From Grimontia sedimenti (GTDB lineage Bacteria; Pseudomonadota; Gammaproteobacteria; Enterobacterales; Vibrionaceae), in assembly GCF_011045095.1 (NCBI RefSeq), contig NZ_JAALDL010000004.1, positions 62,001 to 126,000 on the forward strand: a stretch of 64,000 bases of DNA, given 5' to 3'. The position numbers and the translations under genes are program-made. This document shows positions 38,207 to 47,328 of this stretch, in pieces. The notes beneath the pieces were generated by a model. The model was not told the origin of the DNA. It saw nothing but the letters and a program-made list of their open reading frames with translations, and ran no database searches. How positions within the stretch are numbered: position 1 is the first letter of the stretch; each line of letters opens with the position of its first letter.

Positions 38207-40269
38207 CCTCAAAGCTGTTCGGCACCAAAGCGCCCCTGCTAAGGCGATTTGTCGCTTCAGTGATGCTATTGAGCATGATTGGCGGTGTGGTGATCAGTGT
38301 TGTTATCGCGTCGGTTCAGCTCAATCATCTCAACACTGAAAAAGAGCAAGCTGCCAGACTGCAGTTGGAAAACATTCTCGACAGCGCCGCCTACGCGGCA
38401 TTTAACCTCGACTCTGCCCAAGGGCTATCGCTTCTAAAAGGCTTCGAAGGCGACCAATTGTTTCAGGCGGTCACCATTTTCGACAACTATGACGACGCTG
38501 TGGCATCCATCGAGCAACCTCATCAACTGGATTTGATTCCTGAGTGGTTGAGCGTGGTCATCCCTGTTGATGAAACGGTTGTTCTCTCGTATCCGCTCAC
38601 GTTCAAAATCTATCGCGATAGTCAATTCATCGACCAACATGTAGGGAATCTGGTCGGCACAGTGCACTTCCACACTTCCGAGGCCGAGTTTTACGATTTG
38701 GTGTGGACCATTTGCCTTTCTACCATGGCTGAAGTGTTATTAATTGCCATCATCCTGACTATTCTCTTCCACAATCAGATTGGCCGACCACTCTCCAAAA
38801 TCATTGATTCTATTGATAAGAATGCCAAGCTTGAGCGACAAAAAAACGCCAGACTGTTGAAAATAGACGGCCATGAAAACGATGAGTTTGGCTTACTGGT
38901 TCACGCCTACAACAATTCCGTGCAGCAGGCAGTCAGCTACATGCGAGAGCTGGAAAGTGCCAAAGCCGAACTCAAAGCCCTTTCTGAAATCGACCCACTC
39001 ACGAATGTTTCCAACCGCCGGGCTCTGCTTTCAGAACTCAACACTCTGTGTAACCACGAGCATCCTTTTGCATTGGTGTCGTTCGACCTTGATGACTTTG
39101 GCGGATATAACGATGCCAACGGGCACCAGGAAGGGGATGTGTTGCTGGTAAGATTTGCCCGTGCGCTGAGAGAACAACTGCCGCACGCGTCCATCAGCCG
39201 CACCGGTGGAGATGAATTTGTTTGTATCATCCCCTCCCAGAGTCACCAGCAGAGCGTGGAAGATTTGCTGACACCGCTACTCAATACACCTGTGCGTGAA
39301 GACATCACCAGCACCCAGTGGATTTCCTCGTCTATCGGTGTCGCCTTTTTCCCTGAAAATGGCCACACGCCGAGGCAGCTTCTGCATGCTACCGACATCG
39401 CCCTTTATATTGCTAAAGAAGCGGGACGACGCTGTGTGCGTTTTTACGATAAAGATGCCGATATAGCCCGAACTAACCGTGAAGCCGTGCGTAAAGCGCT
39501 GCAGCGCATTATCGAAACCAAAGAATTCACGCTGCATTACCAACCCAAAGTGAGCATGAAAACGGGATTGGTCATTGGTTGCGAGGCGTTGCTGCGTTTG
39601 AATCACAACGAGAGACAACAAAACGTCGCCCATGTCGATATTGTGGAAGAAGCCGAGCGCACTGGTCTGATCGTGGCGCTGGGACGGGAGATCATGCGAC
39701 GTGCCTTCTACGATATCAGCCAGATCCTTGATCACCTGCCGGATAACTTCCGCTTCAGCGTCAATGTTTCCCCCCAGCAACTAACCTCTGACGGGTTTAT
39801 TGCTGAGCTGCTTTCCTGCTCAGAAGACAATGATGTGCCCCTGCAAAGCCTGGATATCGAAATCACTGAGTCTTCCCAGATGATCAATACCGATTCTACC
39901 AACAAGGTACGAAACTGGCTGAAAAATGCCGGGGTGACGGTTTCACTGGACGATTTCGGCACTGGTTTTGCCTCGCTTGAATACCTGCTCACCTATGGCT
40001 TCGACCAAATCAAGATTGACCGTCAGTTTACCCAGGTGTTGCCTGGGGATGACGATGCCAAAGCCATCTTCAATGTGGTCAAATACCTTGCAGATAAGCT
40101 GAACATGGATGTCATCGCTGAAGGCGTTGAAACGCTGGATCAGGAGACCTATTTGCTCAATCAGGGGTTTGAATATGCGCAAGGCTATTTCTACGCTAAG
40201 CCACTCGTCATTGATGATTTCATCCAGTTTGTCGCTTGTCGTCAGGCCAAGTACAGCTCTTCTGTCTAA
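38203..40269 (+). CDS. Membrane GGDEF-EAL c-di-GMP enzyme
   Basis: 688 residues. Membrane helices at about 16-37 and 167-189 enclose a periplasmic domain of about 130 residues, then a HAMP-like linker. The GGDEF motif (335-339) is intact, as are the EAL landmarks: EAL 461-463, DDFGTG 583-588, EGVE 640-643. It could therefore both make and break c-di-GMP. Translationally coupled to the upstream binding protein, which probably touches the periplasmic domain. Confidence 0.92.
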   Translation: MTSKLFGTKAPLLRRFVASVMLLSMIGGVVISVVIASVQLNHLNTEKEQAARLQLENILDSAAYAAFNLDSAQGLSLLKGFEGDQLFQAVTIFDNYDDAVASIEQPHQLDLIPEWLSVVIPVDETVVLSYPLTFKIYRDSQFIDQHVGNLVGTVHFHTSEAEFYDLVWTICLSTMAEVLLIAIILTILFHNQIGRPLSKIIDSIDKNAKLERQKNARLLKIDGHENDEFGLLVHAYNNSVQQAVSYMRELESAKAELKALSEIDPLTNVSNRRALLSELNTLCNHEHPFALVSFDLDDFGGYNDANGHQEGDVLLVRFARALREQLPHASISRTGGDEFVCIIPSQSHQQSVEDLLTPLLNTPVREDITSTQWISSSIGVAFFPENGHTPRQLLHATDIALYIAKEAGRRCVRFYDKDADIARTNREAVRKALQRIIETKEFTLHYQPKVSMKTGLVIGCEALLRLNHNERQQNVAHVDIVEEAERTGLIVALGREIMRRAFYDISQILDHLPDNFRFSVNVSPQQLTSDGFIAELLSCSEDNDVPLQSLDIEITESSQMINTDSTNKVRNWLKNAGVTVSLDDFGTGFASLEYLLTYGFDQIKIDRQFTQVLPGDDDAKAIFNVVKYLADKLNMDVIAEGVETLDQETYLLNQGFEYAQGYFYAKPLVIDDFIQFVACRQAKYSSSV

Positions 40270-40724
40270 AAACACTGCCTTCACAAAGAAAATACTGGGC
40301 AAAAAAATCCGTTTTTCTTCGATTTTCCTTCTTAGCCACTTGCATAATGCCTGACAACCCAAAAAACAACATTTAATCTTATTATTCATAAGGTTAAACT
40401 CAGGCGGCCGCCGTACTGAAAGCGTGACAACACTGAATCCCGACCAAAAGTTATTAAACAATCCGACAGTCATGTTTCACTTATTTAACATCCATTCAAC
40501 CTTCCGTGAATTTTTACTTTTAAAATTTTGCATCTTGAATAAAGCTTAAATCAGAAAAACAAAAACACGTCTTCGACGAATACTGAGATTGAACTTGCAC
40601 CTGTAATAAGCACAACAAGCAGGTTATTAAACATCAGGGGAATGGCTCCTTTTATAGAGCCAAAAAATAATAAAACGTGATTAAGCAGGGTGTTTACACT
40701 CACTAACAAAATGGGAGACTTCCC
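40270..40724. other. AT-rich intergenic region
   Basis: 455 bases with no supportable gene on either strand. It is rich in A/T and has an imperfect hairpin GGCTC-N8-GAGCC near 40647-40664 with A rather than T after it, so not a terminator on the + strand. It probably holds the promoter of the lipoprotein gene at 40725. Confidence 0.35.
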
Positions 40725-41177
40725 ATGAAAAAAGTAAAATGCTTAGCGGTAACTTTTTCGAGTTTATTATTAACAGCCTGTATCGTTAATAGTAATGATC
40801 TTCGAGAGACGGATTTAAATTCGTCATTACGACAAGGTGGATATTATTACTCCCACTTTGGAATAGAAAGAGAACGGACACGCGAAAAAGTCACCTTTGA
40901 AGACACAGAGGCGAGGATTGCCTCAGTATCAAGGGTCACGGTGGTCAGTAACAGAGATGGCACTGTCACCAAAGCGTTGAAACATAGAGGTAAAGGGAAT
41001 TATCAAATAGATTGTCAGGTTGGTGCACACTTTTGCTTTTTAGTCATCGGCGCACTGATCAATGGGAAAAAAGTTGATCACAAATATCATGTAAATAGAT
41101 CCGGATTACTCGTTAGGGAAAACGGAATATCAAAGAGATTTATTCATGACGACAGTGAAATGATTGAACAGTTTTAA
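40725..41177 (+). CDS. Hypothetical lipoprotein
   Basis: 150 residues beginning with a lipoprotein signal: basic start, hydrophobic core and lipobox LLTAC (Cys19). The mature part is charged and has no recognised domain (GIERERTREKVTFEDTEARI). ATG has GGGAGA seven bases upstream. The gene is more AT-rich than its neighbours and flanked by AT-rich spacers, which may mean recent acquisition. Confidence 0.6.
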   Translation: MKKVKCLAVTFSSLLLTACIVNSNDLRETDLNSSLRQGGYYYSHFGIERERTREKVTFEDTEARIASVSRVTVVSNRDGTVTKALKHRGKGNYQIDCQVGAHFCFLVIGALINGKKVDHKYHVNRSGLLVRENGISKRFIHDDSEMIEQF

Positions 41178-41487
41178 ATTTCGTTTTTGGCTATGGTAGC
41201 GAGCCCTTTGGTTGGTAATACATTGATACACCCAATACATTACCGCCTCAACTTTACTGACATCATCAGGCAGCGTTGATGGTAACTCAGTAAAATGACA
41301 TGGAAGTTCCTTGTAGTTGGTGTAAATTATTTTAATGCAAATATTTGCATTTTGGACAGGCAATGCTCATTTGAGCTGACTCCATATTGCCTGTCCTTTT
41401 TCTTTTCTGTTTTTCCTAATCTTTAAACGTCATCACAATAGTGTATTAGTTAGCCTATTCCCTCCAGAAGCGATTTGGAGGCCTCTC
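41178..41487. other. Intergenic region with two palindromes
   Basis: 310 bases. The notable part is at 41334-41405: a perfect 18-base palindrome AATGCAAATATTTGCATT followed three bases later by a stem-loop with T-tract (listed separately). A 77-codon minus-strand frame (41130-41363) lacks a ribosome site and family resemblance. Confidence 0.4.
41354..41405 (+). terminator. Terminator-like stem-loop upstream of the DUF1353 gene
   Basis: Stem GGACAGGCAAT / ATTGCCTGTCC (11 pairs) with a loop that holds a small inner stem (GCTC-ATTT-GAGC), followed by TTTTTCTTTT. It may end the lipoprotein transcript about 180 bases downstream of that gene, or act as an attenuator. Confidence 0.65.
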
Positions 41488-41940
41488 ATGCTAAAACAAC
41501 CCAAACTGCAACCCAGCGCTTTGACGAACAAATACGAGCTAACCTGGGATTTTGACATTCAGGTAGACGGTGTCGATATTGTTGTTCCAAAGTACTTCCG
41601 TTACGACGGTGCCAGCATTCCTGCTGTCGCTTGGCAGATCACGTTTACACCCTTCCACCCGGATATCATGATGCCGGCATTGGTGCATGACTGGCTGTTC
41701 TACAATCATCAGGTGGATCGCGAGCAGGCGGATGATTTCCTCTACCAACTGCTGCGCCAAAATGGGGTGGATAACCTGCGCGCCAACATGATTTGGGGGG
41801 CGGTAAGAGCTGGTGGGCACTTCTTCTGGGACAACGATGAGGAAGACAAAGAATTCCTCAGGAAGCTCTATCGTCTTGTCAAAAACAGACCAAATATCAA
41901 TAGGTACCAGTTCCCTCGGGAAATTGTAAACACTGCCTAA
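41488..41940 (+). CDS. DUF1353 family protein
   Basis: 150 residues. FRYDGASIPAVAWQ and PALVHDWLFYN with later DREQADDFLYQLLRQNGV are the hallmarks of DUF1353, often encoded by phages and bacteria. The HDWLFY motif suggests a small hydrolase-like active site, but no reaction is known. Ribosome site TGGAGG nine bases before ATG. Confidence 0.85.
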   Translation: MLKQPKLQPSALTNKYELTWDFDIQVDGVDIVVPKYFRYDGASIPAVAWQITFTPFHPDIMMPALVHDWLFYNHQVDREQADDFLYQLLRQNGVDNLRANMIWGAVRAGGHFFWDNDEEDKEFLRKLYRLVKNRPNINRYQFPREIVNTA

Positions 41941-42054
41941 GATCACCGACTCACATCGAAGACTGTGTATTTATTGGTGGAATGCATTCAATTTCATTGC
42001 ATTCCAGCCCATCTTTTCCAGTTTGCACCGCCGATTTTTTCTATATTTGGTGCG

Positions 42055-42318
42055 ATACCCAAACAACCTGAAGATGCTCGCATTCAGAGGCCATCAATGC
42101 GTTCAATTCGAGGCAAATACCACGAGGAATAGTCATTCTATTTCCGTGGTATTTAACAAAGAAGTGGGCGCATTGAGGGCCTCCCTCCGGGCGAGTTGAC
42201 TGACGCCGTGCTCTTTGTTGTTCCTTTTTGATGGAGATGGCTACACCTGCAAAGAAACGCCGCGATCACAACGCCAGTCAAACTCGCTGAATCCTGCATC
42301 TTCAGGTTGTTTGGGTAT
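42055..42318. repeat. 264-bp terminal-inverted-repeat element, copy 1
   Basis: Ends ATACCCAAACAACCTGAAG and its perfect complement at the other end (inverted repeat of about 23 bases). Inside are two long nested hairpins: 42096-42180 (pairing AGAGGCC...TGCG with CGCA...GGCCTC and AAATACCACG with CGTGGTATTT) and 42191-42287 (GCGAGTTGACTG with CAGTCAAACTCGC). No coding frame. A second copy of exactly the same length lies at 62419-62682. TA at both outer ends fits a TA-target MITE. Confidence 0.85.
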
Positions 42319-42404
42319 AAATCCAAAGTTATGTTTTCAGTAGGCAGACAGAAAGCGCTTGCTGGACTGATGGATACCATACACCCGGGTCAAGGAATGG
42401 GATT

Positions 42405-43580
42405 TTGAACGTTTATGTAGTCGACGATAATACCGAGTTTACCGATGTCATCACACAAATGCTGTGTGAGACAGGCTATCCCACTAAAGGTTATAACCGG
42501 GGCATGGATTTGCTGCGTTTCGCCGCGCCATCCTCCAATGATGTGCTGTTGCTCGATGTACACATGCCGGATAAAAACGGCATCGCCTTGCTCAAAGAGC
42601 TCAGCAGTTTCAGCATCAAACCCTGCGTGATCCTGCTGAGCGGGTACGACAAGTCCATTCTGAATTCGGCGTCTACCTTTGCCCAATCGCTTGACTTCAA
42701 CGTGATCGGTTCACTTTCCAAGCCCTTCACCCGTCGAGTGCTGCTGAACATGCTGGAGTTTGCCAAACAGGGCAAAGCCGACAAAAAGAAAATGGAAGTG
42801 GCCAAGGTCAATCCGGTTGATGTTGAAGAAGCCATGGATGATGACCAGTTGGACGTTTTCTATCAGCCGCAGATCAACCTGAGGGATGGCGTAGTTACCT
42901 CTTACGAATGCTTGCTGCGCTGGCATCATCCAGAGCTTGGACTGTTAAGTGCAGACCAGTTTCTGCACACGGATTTGCCGGACAGAATCAAGCTGAAACT
43001 GTCGCTGTGGGTACTCAACCGCGTTGCTTCTGATGCAGAAGCACTGGTCGAGTTGCCGCATTTCAAATCTATTTCCATCAATGTGAGTGCCTCGTCGTTG
43101 GTGACGCCGGAATATCAGTTCCGGTTTAACTCACTGATCGCCGGCACCCAGTTAAAACCCCACCAAATCACGCTGGAACTGATTGAGCGTGAGTTTCTTG
43201 AAGGCCGTCAGGATGTACTGGATATTTTGGTCAATCTCAGAATTAAAGGCGTGGGGCTGTCTCTCGACGATTTCGGTACGGGGTATTCCTCCCTGTCTCT
43301 ATTCCACACGCTGCCATTTTCCGAGTTGAAGGTCGACAAGTCCTTCACCAAAACCATGCTGAGTAACGCTCAGTCTCTTAACATCGTCCGCTCCTGCATT
43401 GATTTGGCTAAACGCATGGAACTCAAAGTCATTGCTGAAGGCGTGGAATCCCACGATATCTATGAACATTTGCAGCACGAATGGTGTGATTCGGCACAGG
43501 GCTACTACATTGCTAAGCCTATGCCGTTGAAAACCCTGATGAGCTGGAATGCAAATTTCAATCACCACATTTACAACTAA
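42405..43580 (+). CDS. Response regulator with EAL phosphodiesterase output
   Basis: 391 residues: receiver domain (about 1-118, phospho-acceptor Asp51, Lys107) followed by an EAL domain (about 140-385). EAL landmarks: ECL 168-170 with the metal-binding Glu, DDFGTG 288-293, EGVE 345-348, so active c-di-GMP breakdown is likely. The start is TTG 42405, with AAGGAATGGG upstream. First of three tightly packed genes; the third encodes a hybrid kinase that probably phosphorylates it. Confidence 0.9.
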   Translation: MNVYVVDDNTEFTDVITQMLCETGYPTKGYNRGMDLLRFAAPSSNDVLLLDVHMPDKNGIALLKELSSFSIKPCVILLSGYDKSILNSASTFAQSLDFNVIGSLSKPFTRRVLLNMLEFAKQGKADKKKMEVAKVNPVDVEEAMDDDQLDVFYQPQINLRDGVVTSYECLLRWHHPELGLLSADQFLHTDLPDRIKLKLSLWVLNRVASDAEALVELPHFKSISINVSASSLVTPEYQFRFNSLIAGTQLKPHQITLELIEREFLEGRQDVLDILVNLRIKGVGLSLDDFGTGYSSLSLFHTLPFSELKVDKSFTKTMLSNAQSLNIVRSCIDLAKRMELKVIAEGVESHDIYEHLQHEWCDSAQGYYIAKPMPLKTLMSWNANFNHHIYN

Positions 43581-43593
43581 TAAGGACATTATT

Positions 43594-43929
43594 TTGATCT
43601 CAATGCACGGATTGTATGAGCTCAAACCCGATCAGGATCAGAGCGAATTTGAACAGGCGTTCACTGCTTATGCCAAACAACTCAACGAGATGGGACTCAA
43701 CATTGGCTGGCAGTCCTTTTCACGCCGTCCGCACCCAGGCTACAACCTTATGCCTCCTGAGCAACACGGATTGGTTGCCATGTACTTTGAAGACGACGAG
43801 CAGGCTAACCGTTGCTGGGATGTGGTAGCAACCGACGACGAGCCCATTGCATCCCTTCACCAGGGCGTTAACCAAAAGGTCACCAACATCAGCTTTTTCT
43901 ATAGTGATGTGAACACGCACAATGTCTGA
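43594..43929 (+). CDS. Small protein between REC-EAL and hybrid kinase, unknown
   Basis: 111 residues beginning at TTG 43594, which has AAGGAC seven bases upstream; the alternative ATG 43603 is too far from it. Soluble, alternating strands and helices (ISMHGLYELKPDQ, FEQAFTAYAKQLNEMG, HGLVAMYFEDDEQANRCWDVV), suggesting a ferredoxin-like alpha+beta fold as in Dabb or monooxygenase-like proteins. No named family recognised. It starts 13 bases after the EAL gene and overlaps the kinase gene by eight bases, so the three are surely co-translated; a signalling accessory is likely. Confidence 0.78.
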   Translation: MISMHGLYELKPDQDQSEFEQAFTAYAKQLNEMGLNIGWQSFSRRPHPGYNLMPPEQHGLVAMYFEDDEQANRCWDVVATDDEPIASLHQGVNQKVTNISFFYSDVNTHNV

Positions 43930-45547
43930 AAACGATGAGCTGCGAAAACGTATCGCTCAACTTGAAGCCGAGAACGAACGACTCAAACACGCCATCGATA
44001 TAGCATCTGATGGTATCTATGATTGGCAAATTACAGAGAACAAGCTGTATCTGACAGGCAGTTGGTATGAGTCTCTCGGCTACGATAATCAGGAAGTCTC
44101 CCCCACCATAGAGCAGTGGCAATCCATGCTGCACCCGGACGATATTGAGCCGACATGGAAAGCCCTGCGCGCGCACATCAACGGCGAAGTCGACCTTCAC
44201 GAGCATGAAAACAGGCTGCGGATGAAAAACGGCCAATACCGCTGGAATCTCGATCGCGGCAAAGTGGTTGAGAGGGATGAAAACGGCGTGGCACTGCGCA
44301 TGGTGGGGATTGATAAAGACATCACACGACAAAAGCAGAGTGATGAGCTTAACCACCAGCTCGCCGCTCAGTTAATGCAAGCCAAAAAAATGGAGGCACT
44401 GGGCGCGTTTGCGGGGGGGATTGCCCATGAGTTTAATAACCTGCTGGGGATTGCTTTCGGACTGGCGGATTTAATCACCCTTAAACTGGAAAGCACACCG
44501 ACTTACGAGCGTGTTGGCGAGCATTTAGAGAAGCTGGAAGATGTGTTGGATCGTGGGCGCCTGCTGGTAAAACAGATCCTCACATTCAGTCGAAAACAGG
44601 ATGAAGACCGCACTGAACTCGACCTGAACCGACTTTGTCAGGATGTCACCTACGCGCTGGAAATGAGCAAAACTTTCTCCTCAAATCTCGCGCTCACCTT
44701 GCCGGATGATATCTTGATCATCCATGCCGACAGCACCCATATTCATCAGTTACTCACCAATCTTCTTATCAACGCAAATCACGCCTGCCAAGGTCGTGAA
44801 GGCAAAATTCTCTTTGATGTTTCTGCCGTTGAACTGACTCAAGAAAACATTGAATCTGAATGGCTGGCACAACCGGGCATGTTTGCCAAAATCACTATCA
44901 CTGATAACGGGGTAGGAATCGTCGATAAAGTGCTGGAACATATCTACGAGCCGTTTTTCACCACCCGGGCGCACGGTGAAGGTACAGGCATGGGCTTGGC
45001 CATTGTTCATGGCATTATCAGCCGATATCAAGGTGGAATTAGCGTTAAAACCAAGTTGAACGAAGGTACAGAGTTCACCGTCTACCTGCCGCTCTACAGC
45101 AAACGCCCAGAAAACCACGCTATACACACCGACAATCTGGTTTCGTCTGGCATTCCGCTGGATGCTGATCTTCAACAGCCCAAGGTCATCTTCGTCGATG
45201 ATGAAGAAATCATGCTTGAAGTGGTGAAAGCCACGCTGCCGATTTTCGGCCTGCAGGTTGATACCTTCAGCGACCCAAGCGAAGCGCTATGGGAAATAGG
45301 GAAAACGCCTGATAAATACCAGATTCTGGTCACCGACCAGGCCATGCCACAACTCACCGGGTTACAGCTTATCAATGAAGCGCGCAAGCACAGCCCTGAA
45401 CTGCCCGTGGTGCTTTACACCGGATTGAACGACTTTGCCGACCAGATTGGTGAAAGCCAACAGCTTCAGGGCTTTTTGTTAAAACCTTTGCGGGTTAATG
45501 AACTGATCGTACACATTCGCTCTATATTGAGTGCCAGAGGGAAATGA
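43922..45547 (+). CDS. Soluble PAS hybrid histidine kinase
   Basis: 541 residues, no membrane helix. A short coiled coil (1-25), PAS-3 type domain (about 25-135, ending in a PAC), HisKA with GGIAHEFNNLLG (His169), HATPase (NLLINANHA, DNGVGI, GTGMGLA) and a C-terminal receiver (Asp472, Lys521). The H-box HEFNN places it with the NtrB/FixL-like kinases. It probably signals to the REC-EAL protein of the same operon and is tuned by its own receiver. Confidence 0.9.
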   Translation: MSENDELRKRIAQLEAENERLKHAIDIASDGIYDWQITENKLYLTGSWYESLGYDNQEVSPTIEQWQSMLHPDDIEPTWKALRAHINGEVDLHEHENRLRMKNGQYRWNLDRGKVVERDENGVALRMVGIDKDITRQKQSDELNHQLAAQLMQAKKMEALGAFAGGIAHEFNNLLGIAFGLADLITLKLESTPTYERVGEHLEKLEDVLDRGRLLVKQILTFSRKQDEDRTELDLNRLCQDVTYALEMSKTFSSNLALTLPDDILIIHADSTHIHQLLTNLLINANHACQGREGKILFDVSAVELTQENIESEWLAQPGMFAKITITDNGVGIVDKVLEHIYEPFFTTRAHGEGTGMGLAIVHGIISRYQGGISVKTKLNEGTEFTVYLPLYSKRPENHAIHTDNLVSSGIPLDADLQQPKVIFVDDEEIMLEVVKATLPIFGLQVDTFSDPSEALWEIGKTPDKYQILVTDQAMPQLTGLQLINEARKHSPELPVVLYTGLNDFADQIGESQQLQGFLLKPLRVNELIVHIRSILSARGK

Positions 45548-45613
45548 AACTGCGTGAGTAACAGGCCTTAGGGGCTATTTGTCTTCATTCCAGTCCTTTT
45601 AAGTAGTGTGGCT

Positions 45614-46113
45614 TCATGCCATACAGTTCGACATCGTCTTTGATATAGAAGTCTCAGCGCCTTCCATGACGTAGTTATATTCCACACTTCCTACATTTGA
45701 CCATTGAAGTTCCAAAGACACATTCTTGGCCGTGGCCATTTTGGTAACAAGGTAATCCTGCTCACTCGCAACTGGATTCAGGTAATGGGCACTTGTTGGT
45801 TGCCTGACAACAATTTGTCTAACTTCATCGTCAAATCTCACTTTGGCAATTAAAGGATCATCATGCATCACGAGAGTGGGCATTTTGGTTAGACCAAAAA
45901 AACACGAGGATCATTACCCCTACAAGTCACCCCCACCCAGCTTTCGATATCTCGTTGAAAGTTGACCTGACTGGAAGGATAAACGCTCGGTGACACCGCC
46001 TGATATGACACTACAGATGAAAGCGAGGATGTACTTTCGGAGTGAACCCACTCACTCGCTCCCCCCGCAAATAACACTGCTCCTGCTGCAACTGCACTCA
46101 ATGAATTGATCAT
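45614..46113 (-). pseudogene. Secreted hypothetical protein split at an A7/T7 run
   Basis: Two minus-strand frames join: 46113-45889 (export signal MINSLSAVAAGAVLFAGG, then Ser-rich sequence to RGNDPRVFLV) and 45883-45614 (MPTLVMHDDPLIAKVRF ... SISKTMSNCMA). The break is at seven A (45896-45902; T on the coding strand). One more base restores PRVFFGLTKMPTLV and a single protein of about 166 residues. ATG 46113 follows AAGGGAAGAG. No family recognised. This may be sequencing error, decay or slippage-based phase variation. Confidence 0.55.
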
Positions 46114-46456
46114 TACTCTTCCCTTATTCAATTGGTTATAAGCAGTTAGATTACTGAACAATCCTGAACCAGAAGTAAACGAACAAGGGGGATAAATGAA
46201 AACATAAGGGCAGAGAAACGCCTCTACTGAAAAACAATACGACCATTTCCTGGCAGCGCATCCTCCCAATCACAAGCTGCCACCATTGAGAATATTAAAC
46301 GTTCACTAAAAAGAGGCAGTAAAAGGCCTACACCTTTACTGGTTCTTTTTGGGCAATTTATGTTTGGGAAGGTTAAAGCTGACTGTCAGTTCACAGTTAT
46401 AAACGAGTGAGACCAATCATTTTCTTGCAGGATATTTGTATCAAAAAGAAGGCAAT
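46114..46456. other. Intergenic region between two minus-strand genes
   Basis: 343 bases upstream of the split secreted-protein gene and downstream of the lipoprotein gene. The first frame extends to 46269 without a ribosome site and with no plausible sequence. No clear terminator; otherwise I see nothing. Confidence 0.3.
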
Positions 46457-47146
46457 TCAGATAGGGAAGAATGTCATTGATGCCACACCGTGGACAACCT
46501 GATTAATATGACGGTTGGTACTGTCAGCGACCATTTTGGCCATCATGTCCTGAATCACGATCATTTTCGCCAACACGCGCTCGTAGCTGTAGTTTGGGGT
46601 GCCATCCAACGCGATACCGTTGCTCAGTAGCATCAAATCACCATTGATATCTTTTCGTGTATTGAGCAACCAAGCCACCGTTTCCAGATTACGGGCGCTG
46701 TTATAGAGCTTTTGCTGATCGATATCGTCGAGGAGATAAAACTCCAACTGATTGTTGTAACTGGCGCTGATCATGCCGGTGATGCCAACCATCAAAGCAA
46801 ATACCCGATCACCTTCATACTCATCGGAAAAGGCCAGATAAAGCGCATCTACCCCATCCAATCCACCCAGCTCTGCATAGCCGCCTTCCGGTCGTTGAAC
46901 CGTCATAAAAGAATCCAGACGCGCAGAAACTGTCATCTCTGGCACTTTAGCCAGTTCTCTCGGGTTACGTTTGTAGAGTTTTACGGTGAGCTCACGTATC
47001 GCATCGCGAATTTCCAGTATGTGAATATCCGTAATCAAATCCATGTCTGATTTGGCAAGATTTTTAAATTCAAAGGGACGGTTACCCGCACTGCAGGCCG
47101 TCAACGCGAGCGCCAGTAAAAAGGCAATCCCTGTTCGAAGCAGCAT
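46457..47146 (-). CDS. Hypothetical lipoprotein, mostly helical
   Basis: 229 residues with a lipoprotein signal (TGIAFLLALALTAC, Cys18 in lipobox LTAC). The mature protein contains long helices and GGYAELGGLDGVDALYLAFSDEYEGDRVFALMVGITGM, which I link to no named family with certainty. Probably an inner-face outer-membrane or periplasmic lipoprotein. Stand-alone gene. Confidence 0.7.
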   Translation of the reverse strand: MLLRTGIAFLLALALTACSAGNRPFEFKNLAKSDMDLITDIHILEIRDAIRELTVKLYKRNPRELAKVPEMTVSARLDSFMTVQRPEGGYAELGGLDGVDALYLAFSDEYEGDRVFALMVGITGMISASYNNQLEFYLLDDIDQQKLYNSARNLETVAWLLNTRKDINGDLMLLSNGIALDGTPNYSYERVLAKMIVIQDMMAKMVADSTNRHINQVVHGVASMTFFPI

Positions 47147-47328
47147 GTCGGTTCTTTATCTATTCAGTCAACGCAATGAGTGTAGATGCGGCCTCTCCAT
47201 CCGGTAAATGTTCGTGCTTCAACTCTGAGCCATGTCTCTAACTGTGCAGTGAAAGTTACCTATTGTTCACTACTCTCGCTTTGACTAAAATCATCGCCAT
47301 TTCCAAGCACACAAATTGAGCAAAAACA

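Noticed and set aside
40647-40664. Hairpin GGCTC-N8-GAGCC before the lipoprotein gene
   Set aside because: Followed by A rather than T on the + strand and short; no function assigned.
41130-41363. 77-codon minus-strand frame beside the lipoprotein
   Set aside because: No ribosome site, overlaps the lipoprotein end and the palindrome region, and resembles no family.
42055-42318. Complete insertion sequence
   Set aside because: The 264-bp elements and the other two repeats contain no transposase frame, so they are non-autonomous at most.
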